A DNA stretch of 18,704 bases. Origin: an uncultured Pseudomonadota bacterium (GTDB lineage: Bacteria; Pseudomonadota; Gammaproteobacteria; Burkholderiales; Thiobacillaceae). Of the stretch, positions 14,335-18,704 are shown in pieces (the first letter of the stretch is position 1; every line of letters starts with the position of its first letter). Location: assembly GCA_903883985.1 (NCBI GenBank), contig CAISDD010000026.1, forward strand, positions 1-18,704, in the 5' to 3' direction. The position numbers were made by a program, and so were the translations under genes. The notes beneath the pieces are model-generated. The model was not told the DNA's origin. It saw only the letters and a program-made list of their open reading frames with translations, and ran no database searches.

Positions 14335-16266
14335 CTAGTCGGCGCCGCCGGCTTTCTTCAGGCGGCGGTACAGGGTGTTGCGACTGATGCCGAGTCGGCG
14401 CGCAGCTTGCGACAGGTTGCCGCGGCTTAGGTCGATGGCTCGGCCGATGGCCGTGGCAGAAACCTCTTGCAAATTTTCGGAAGTGGTCAGGATCTCACGG
14501 GCGCGCGGACCGTGCAGATCCTCGGCCAGATCGTCGGGCAGGTGTTGCCAGTCGATGTGGTGCTCATCGCGCTCGATCAGGGCGCAGGCGGTGCGCAGTG
14601 CGTTGACCAACTGACGCAGGTTTCCCGGCCAGGCGAAATCAGCGAAGGCTGCGGCCAGGCCCGCATCGAGCGCAATGCGTCGGCCGGGCAGCAGTTCTTC
14701 GAGGAGATGTTTGAGCAAGACGGGGAAGTCTTCGCGTTCACGCAGGGCCGGCAGCATCAGGGTCAAGCCGTTGATGCGGTAATAGAGATCGGCGCGGAAG
14801 CGGCCGGCTTGCATCTCGATTTTCAGGTTGCGATGGGTGGCGCAGATCAGGGCAAAGTCGACCGCCACCGTCTTGCCGCCACCCAGAGGCGTGATCTTGC
14901 GTTCCTGCAGGACACGCAGCAGACGGGTCTGCATGGACTGCGGCATATCGCCGATCTCGTCCAGGAACAAGGTGCCGCCCTGTGCTTCGCGGATGCGGCC
15001 TGGTGAGCCCTCACGGCGTGCGCCGGTAAATGCACCCGAGACGTAGCCGAACAACTCGGCTTCGATCAGATTTTCCGGCAGGGTCGAGCAATCGACCGCG
15101 ATGAAGGGCTGGTTGCGACGAGATCCGGATTGGTGCATGGCGTTGGCGAAGACCTCCTTACCGACCCCGGATTCGCCCTGCAATAGAACCGGTATAGGCT
15201 TGTCCAGCACCTTGCGCGCCTTGTTGATGGCCGCCGTGATGTGGCGGCAGCCCATGTCGAGCGCGGCCAGGGCATCGCTCGGTTTGGGTAGCGGCGTCGG
15301 CGCGGGCGGCGACAACACCACACGGCGCGCCATGCGACTGGTTTCCACGCGTACGAACAACAGTCCGCCTTGGCAAGTCGCCTGCCGCACCAGCATGGGT
15401 TCGTTACCGTGATGATGGCCCCAGTCGACCAGCTCGGACAGGCGCAGGTGGAATACCCGTTCCATGGGCCTGCTGCCCAGGTCGGCGCTACTCAGGCCGA
15501 GCATGCGCATGGCGGCCGGATTGGCGCCGACGATCAGGCCGAAGTCGGAGAGTGCGACCACGCCTTCGGTCAGGGTGCCGATTCCTTCCGCCAGGGTATG
15601 AAAACGCAGGTGAACGCCTTGATAGGCTTCGAACAGGCGGTTCTCGATCATCTGGGCGGCAGTGCGTACCAGGCAGAAAGTGTGCGGATGGCGACGACGC
15701 TGATCTCCGGAGATGTCCAGTACGCCCAACAGACGGCCATCGGGTGCGACCACGGTGGCAGCGGCGCAAGTGAGAAAACCGTTTTGCTCCAGGTAGTGCT
15801 CGGCGCCGTTGATCACCACGGGAGCCGCCTCGGCCAGCGCCGTGCCTATGGCGTTGGTGCCGCGGTGGCGCTCGTTCCAGGAAGCACCCGGCGCCAACGC
15901 CACACGTTCGGAGCGATCCAGGAAATCGGCATCGCCCACAGCTTGCAACAGGATGCCGTGAGCGTCGGCCAGGATCACTACGCTGCCGCTACCGCGGGTC
16001 TGAGCATAGAGGTATTCCATCACGGGTCGGGCATGGGAAATCAATTCCTGCTGGCGGCCGATGCTTCTGGCGAGCTGGAACGAGTTCAGATAGTGAGCCT
16101 CGTAGGTGCCCCCGACCGGCGCCAGGCCGGCTTCCTGGCTGCGCACCCAGGACCGGGCCACGACCAAACCTACCGGCGCGCCGCTGGGCAATTCGCCGCT
16201 TTCAAACAACTGATTGCGCGCCTGGCGCAAGGCCGTAACAGACCCTCTGGGTAGCGTATTGAGCAT
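14335..16266 (-). CDS. AcoR-type sigma-54 dependent transcriptional activator
   Basis: This 643-residue regulator has an N-terminal GAF sensor region. It is seen from SWNERHRGTNAIGTAL to LTCAAATVV and LLGVLDISGD, the pattern of acetoin/alcohol-responsive AcoR proteins. A PAS-like linker follows (about 225-300). The central AAA+ domain has Walker A GESGVGKE (364-371), the sigma-54 contact loop GAFTGA (411-416) and Walker B with DEIGD (436-440). A Fis-type helix-turn-helix ends the protein (LSQAARRLGISRNTLYRRLK). The ATG at 16266 has GGAG 8 bases upstream; the frame is open to 16320 but the extension lacks support. It is divergent from the aldehyde dehydrogenase, whose perfect -24/-12 promoter it very likely activates. 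The effector may be an alcohol, aldehyde or acetoin-like compound. Confidence 0.95.
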   Translation of the reverse strand: MLNTLPRGSVTALRQARNQLFESGELPSGAPVGLVVARSWVRSQEAGLAPVGGTYEAHYLNSFQLARSIGRQQELISHARPVMEYLYAQTRGSGSVVILADAHGILLQAVGDADFLDRSERVALAPGASWNERHRGTNAIGTALAEAAPVVINGAEHYLEQNGFLTCAAATVVAPDGRLLGVLDISGDQRRRHPHTFCLVRTAAQMIENRLFEAYQGVHLRFHTLAEGIGTLTEGVVALSDFGLIVGANPAAMRMLGLSSADLGSRPMERVFHLRLSELVDWGHHHGNEPMLVRQATCQGGLLFVRVETSRMARRVVLSPPAPTPLPKPSDALAALDMGCRHITAAINKARKVLDKPIPVLLQGESGVGKEVFANAMHQSGSRRNQPFIAVDCSTLPENLIEAELFGYVSGAFTGARREGSPGRIREAQGGTLFLDEIGDMPQSMQTRLLRVLQERKITPLGGGKTVAVDFALICATHRNLKIEMQAGRFRADLYYRINGLTLMLPALREREDFPVLLKHLLEELLPGRRIALDAGLAAAFADFAWPGNLRQLVNALRTACALIERDEHHIDWQHLPDDLAEDLHGPRAREILTTSENLQEVSATAIGRAIDLSRGNLSQAARRLGISRNTLYRRLKKAGGAD

Positions 16267-16344
16267 CGTGACGACTCCAACAATTTCGTTACGTACTACA
16301 AATCTTCGGACGGAGCGCAAGGCCAGCGCTTGGTGGGTGGGGTT

Positions 16345-16383
16345 GTGTCACTTTGGGACGGTGTGCCATATTGACACGTGCCA
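16345..16383. promoter_or_regulatory. Candidate activator binding sites (UAS)
   Basis: GTGTCA (16345-16350) and TGACAC (16372-16377) form an inverted repeat, and GTGCCA occurs at 16363-16368 and 16378-16383. The cluster lies about 75-110 bases before the -24 box, a normal enhancer distance for a sigma-54 activator. Which repeats are bound is not known. Confidence 0.45.
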
Positions 16384-16426
16384 GCGCCGGCCGCAAAGCC
16401 TCACGGTAAATTCCGTTCCATATATA

Positions 16427-16439
16427 TATCAATGAGTTA
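16427..16439 (+). promoter_or_regulatory. Integration host factor (IHF) site
   Basis: TATCAATGAGTTA matches the consensus WATCAANNNNTTR at every fixed position, and it is preceded by an AT-rich run (TATATATA). It lies between the candidate UAS and the sigma-54 promoter, where IHF bending would bring the activator to the polymerase. Confidence 0.7.
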
Positions 16440-16455
16440 TAGGATTGAGTTGCGA

Positions 16456-16471
16456 TGGCACGGTCCTTGCT
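16456..16471 (+). promoter_or_regulatory. Sigma-54 (-24/-12) promoter of the aldehyde dehydrogenase operon
   Basis: TGGCAC-GGTCC-TTGCT fits the consensus TGGCAC-N5-TTGCW exactly, with GG and GC in the invariant positions. Transcription should start about 12 bases beyond the -12 GC, near 16481, leaving a leader of about 50 bases. The adjacent divergent sigma-54 activator supports the assignment. Confidence 0.93.
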
Positions 16472-16533
16472 TTGAGTTTATTGATTGCTGCGCAGCGATC
16501 ACGACGCACTACCCCCCACACGAAGGAGACAAC

Positions 16534-18054
16534 ATGATTTATGCCGCACCCGGAAGCGCCGACGCGCTGGTTCATTTCAAAGCCCAATACGACAACTTCA
16601 TCGGTGGTAAGTGGGTTGCGCCGGTCAAGGGTGAATACTTCGATGTGGTCACACCGATCAACGGCTCCATCTTCACCAAGGCTGCCCGCTCGGGTGCCGA
16701 AGATGTCGAGCTGGCGCTGGATGCGGCGCACGCTGCCGCCGACTTGTGGGGAAAGACCTCGCCTGGCGAGCGCGCCAACGTGTTGCTCAAGATCGCCGAC
16801 CGCATGGAGGCCAACCTCGAACGGCTGGCTTACGTTGAAACCGTGGACAACGGCAAACCGATCCGTGAAACCCTGAATGCCGATATTCCGCTGGCACTCG
16901 ATCACTTCCGTTACTTCGCCGGTTGCGTGCGCGCCCAGGAGGGCGGCATCAGCGAGATCGACGAGAATACCGTCGCCTACCATTACCATGAGCCGCTGGG
17001 CGTGGTCGGTCAGATCATCCCGTGGAATTTCCCGATCCTGATGGCGGCGTGGAAACTCGCCCCAGCTATCGCTGCGGGTAACTGCGTGGTGCTGAAGCCG
17101 GCGGAATCCACCCCGATCAGCATCCTTATCCTGGCCGAGCTGATCGCCGACCTCGTGCCGCCGGGCGTGCTCAACATCGTCAACGGCTACGGACGCGAAG
17201 CCGGCATGCCGCTTGCCACCAGCCGCCGCATCGCCAAGATAGCCTTCACCGGCTCCACCACAACCGGTCGCGTCATCGCCCAGGCCGCCGCGAATAACCT
17301 GATTCCGGCGACGCTGGAACTTGGCGGAAAGTCGCCCAACATCTTCTTCGCGGATGTCATGGACGCGGACGACGGCTTCCTCGACAAGGCCATCGAAGGA
17401 CTGGTGCTGTTCGCCTTCAACCAGGGCGAGGTCTGCACCTGTCCGTCGCGCGCCCTGATCCAGGAGTCCATCTACGAAAAGTTCATGGAGCGCTGTCTGG
17501 CCCGCGTCGCGGCGATCAAGCAGGGCAATCCACTGGACACCGACACCATGTTGGGTGCTCAGGCATCGAAGGAGCAGATGACCAAGATTCTGTCCTACCT
17601 CGATCTGGGGGTGCAAGAAGGTGCCCAGGTGCTGATCGGTGGCGCCCAGGCCGATGTTGGCCAAGATCTGAATGGCGGCTATTACGTGCAGCCTACCCTG
17701 TTCAAGGGCCACAACAAGATGCGCATCTTCCAGGAAGAGATCTTTGGGCCGGTGTTGGCCGTGACCACGTTCAAGGACGAGGCCGAAGCCCTGGCCATCG
17801 CCAACGACACGCTCTATGGCTTGGGTGCTGGCGTCTGGAGCCGCAACGGTAACGTGGCCTATCGCATGGGCCGCGCCATCAAAGCCGGTCGAGTGTGGAC
17901 CAACTGCTACCATGCCTATCCGGCACACGCGGCCTTCGGTGGCTACAAGGAATCCGGCATCGGCCGCGAGACCCACAAGGTCATGCTCGACCATTACCAG
18001 CAGACCAAGAATTTGTTGGTCAGCTATGCGGAGCAGAAACTCGGTTTCTTCTGA
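16534..18054 (+). CDS. NAD-dependent aldehyde dehydrogenase, ExaC/AldB type
   Basis: This 506-residue cytosolic enzyme oxidises an aldehyde (acetaldehyde-like) to the acid with NAD(P)+. The catalytic elements are Asn165 (PWNFPIL), Glu262 (LELGGKSPN) and the nucleophile Cys301 in NQGEVCTCPSRAL. The CTCPSRAL form is typical of AldB and ExaC, the acetaldehyde dehydrogenases of ethanol metabolism. Length fits (about 506-512). The ATG at 16534 has AGGAG 5 bases upstream, and the enzyme N-terminus starts there; the frame runs open back to 16378, but that part covers the promoter. It is driven by a sigma-54 promoter and is followed 49 bases later by the DUF779 gene. The physiological aldehyde is inferred only. 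Confidence 0.95.
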   Translation: MIYAAPGSADALVHFKAQYDNFIGGKWVAPVKGEYFDVVTPINGSIFTKAARSGAEDVELALDAAHAAADLWGKTSPGERANVLLKIADRMEANLERLAYVETVDNGKPIRETLNADIPLALDHFRYFAGCVRAQEGGISEIDENTVAYHYHEPLGVVGQIIPWNFPILMAAWKLAPAIAAGNCVVLKPAESTPISILILAELIADLVPPGVLNIVNGYGREAGMPLATSRRIAKIAFTGSTTTGRVIAQAAANNLIPATLELGGKSPNIFFADVMDADDGFLDKAIEGLVLFAFNQGEVCTCPSRALIQESIYEKFMERCLARVAAIKQGNPLDTDTMLGAQASKEQMTKILSYLDLGVQEGAQVLIGGAQADVGQDLNGGYYVQPTLFKGHNKMRIFQEEIFGPVLAVTTFKDEAEALAIANDTLYGLGAGVWSRNGNVAYRMGRAIKAGRVWTNCYHAYPAHAAFGGYKESGIGRETHKVMLDHYQQTKNLLVSYAEQKLGFF

Positions 18055-18070
18055 TCCGGCTATTTGGTCG

Positions 18071-18088
18071 GGGGCGGGCAGCCGCCCC
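18071..18088. repeat. GC-rich hairpin between aldehyde dehydrogenase and DUF779 genes
   Basis: GGGGCGG-GCAG-CCGCCCC is a perfect 7-bp stem with a 4-base loop, located 17 bases after the aldehyde dehydrogenase stop and 15 bases before the DUF779 start. No T-run follows. It may stabilise or attenuate the upstream mRNA, or be a REP-like repeat. Confidence 0.65.
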
Positions 18089-18103
18089 TACCCAGGAGGC
18101 ACC

Positions 18104-18454
18104 ATGGTTGAAAAAGTCGTTGCCACGGAAGCCGCGCTCGAATTGATCGCGTTCCTGAAACAGAAGCATGGCGAGCTGATGTTTCATCAGTCCGGCGGCT
18201 GCTGCGACAACAGTGCAGCGAACTGCTACCTCCCGGGCGAGCTCACCATAGGCGCCGGGGATGTCCATCTCGGCGAGATCGGTGGCTGTCCGTTCTACAT
18301 CGGCAAATCTCAATACGAATACTGGAAGCATACCCAGCTAATCATCGACGTGATCGAGGGGTATGGTGGCACTTTCTCGCTCGAAGGGCCGGAAGGGAAA
18401 GCTTTTCTCACGCGCTCCCGCGTCTTCAGCGAAGAGGAGCGCGCCGCGCTGTAA
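18104..18454 (+). CDS. DUF779 family protein
   Basis: This 116-residue cytosolic protein belongs to the DUF779 family, known as a small partner gene of aldehyde dehydrogenases; its function is not established. Visible features are the block QSGGCCDNSAANCYLPGEL, with Cys33, Cys34 and Cys41, and GEIGGCPFYI with Cys62, giving a possible metal or redox site. No signal peptide or membrane segment is seen. The ATG at 18104 has AGGAGG 4 bases upstream, and this is the family N-terminus; the open frame back to 17816 is only the shadow of the dehydrogenase. It shares the sigma-54 promoter by position. The pairing suggests help with, or repair of, the dehydrogenase or its substrate, which is inference. 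Confidence 0.9.
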   Translation: MVEKVVATEAALELIAFLKQKHGELMFHQSGGCCDNSAANCYLPGELTIGAGDVHLGEIGGCPFYIGKSQYEYWKHTQLIIDVIEGYGGTFSLEGPEGKAFLTRSRVFSEEERAAL

Positions 18455-18494
18455 TCCGATTAACCTACATTCCGCTGCTGACCGCGTCGTGAAA

Positions 18495-18518
18495 GCGGGC
18501 TTGCCCGGGCTTGCCCGC
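18495..18518. repeat. GC-rich tandem and palindromic element
   Basis: CGGGCTTGCC is directly repeated (18496-18505 and 18506-18515), and the outer GCGGGC/GCCCGC arms are reverse complements, so the element can form a compact hairpin. Its form resembles REP elements. Confidence 0.6.
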
Positions 18519-18544
18519 GATAGCCACCGTTGCATCGTACCAGG

Positions 18545-18603
18545 GGGTCAGGTCTTTCCTTTTGCCTCGTGCATTCTTGCTGGAAAAAGGAAAGACCTGA
18601 CCC
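18545..18603. repeat. Perfect 19-bp inverted repeat
   Basis: GGGTCAGGTCTTTCCTTTT (18545-18563) is exactly complementary to the sequence at 18585-18603, separated by 21 bases. Such arms beginning GGGTCAGGTCTT are the kind found near REP-associated tyrosine transposase genes and their mobilised repeats, but this link rests on memory. No transposase gene is in the window. It could also serve as a terminator-like structure for the plus-strand operon. Confidence 0.8.
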
Positions 18604-18630
18604 TATGAACTATTCGGCGAGTCCCTGTAG

Positions 18631-18682
18631 CGCAGGCATCCTTGCCTGCGTCTTTGAAAACAGCCGGCCGGAAGCCGGCGCT
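18631..18682. repeat. Pair of REP-like hairpins
   Basis: CGCAGGCA-TCCT-TGCCTGCG (18631-18650) is a perfect 8-bp stem. About 12 bases on, GCCGGC (18663-18668) and GCCGGC (18674-18679), extended by CAGC and GCTG, form a second hairpin. Two different short palindromes side by side match the layout of REP doublets. Similar sequences could occur elsewhere in the genome. Confidence 0.6.
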
Positions 18683-18704
18683 GCCGCGATGATTTCTTTT
18701 TGAA

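Noticed and set aside
15370..16254. 294-codon open frame on the plus strand opposite the sigma-54 regulator
   Set aside because: The minus-strand gene has full GAF, AAA+ and Fis motifs; the opposite frame shows none.
16429..17994. 521-codon open frame on the minus strand opposite the aldehyde dehydrogenase
   Set aside because: It is the antisense shadow of a clear enzyme gene in GC-rich DNA, shows no family features and has no ribosome site.
18545..18603. CRISPR repeat or attachment site
   Set aside because: There is one inverted pair only, with no direct repeats separated by spacers and no cas or integrase gene.
18605..18703. Short open frame starting MNYSASPCSAGILAC
   Set aside because: It is only the translation of the REP-like hairpins and has no ribosome site.

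Overview
This window looks like a chromosomal segment of a GC-rich proteobacterium. The gene content and order (yebC-ruvC-ruvA-ruvB-ybgC-tolQRAB-pal-cpoB-queE-queC), the protein sequences and the AcoR-type regulator with its aldehyde dehydrogenase suggest a betaproteobacterium, perhaps of the Nitrosomonadales/Rhodocyclales kind. This assignment is inference from gene content only.

Bases 1-1378 hold the 5' part of a methyl-accepting chemotaxis protein gene (minus strand, cut by the window edge). Upstream of it lies a decayed 3' fragment of a cheA gene, broken by several frameshifts. A tRNA-Lys(TTT) gene with a good sigma-70 promoter follows at 1379-1454. Next come two minus-strand genes: a secreted TlpA-like thioredoxin-fold protein and a YeeE/YedE (TsuA-type) membrane protein with the three conserved cysteines of thiosulfate transporters. 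Together they suggest a small sulfur-handling unit.

Bases 3345-13848 are one long minus-strand run of thirteen genes, many joined by ATGA, GTGA or TGATG junctions. In transcription order: yebC, ruvC, a MenA/UbiA-family prenyltransferase, ruvA, ruvB, ybgC, tolQ, tolR, tolA, tolB, pal, cpoB, queE, queC. Counting yebC, that is fourteen genes covering Holliday-junction processing, the envelope-spanning Tol-Pal complex and two 7-deazaguanine (queuosine precursor) enzymes. The odd member is the prenyltransferase placed between ruvC and ruvA. The 486-base region before yebC carries no convincing gene. It holds hairpin-forming sequence and a terminator-like hairpin after the upstream regulator gene.

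Bases 14335-18454 form a self-contained inducible module. A sigma-54 activator of the AcoR type (minus strand) is divergent from an ExaC/AldB-type aldehyde dehydrogenase and a DUF779 protein (plus strand). The divergent region shows, in order, inverted/direct repeats suitable as activator sites, a perfect IHF consensus match, and a perfect -24/-12 promoter. This is the best-resolved regulatory circuit in the window, and DUF779 is its least understood member.

Bases 18455-18704 carry no gene. They are packed with palindromes: a tandem GC-rich element, a perfect 19-bp inverted repeat, and two REP-like hairpins. This looks like a repeat-rich intergenic cluster.
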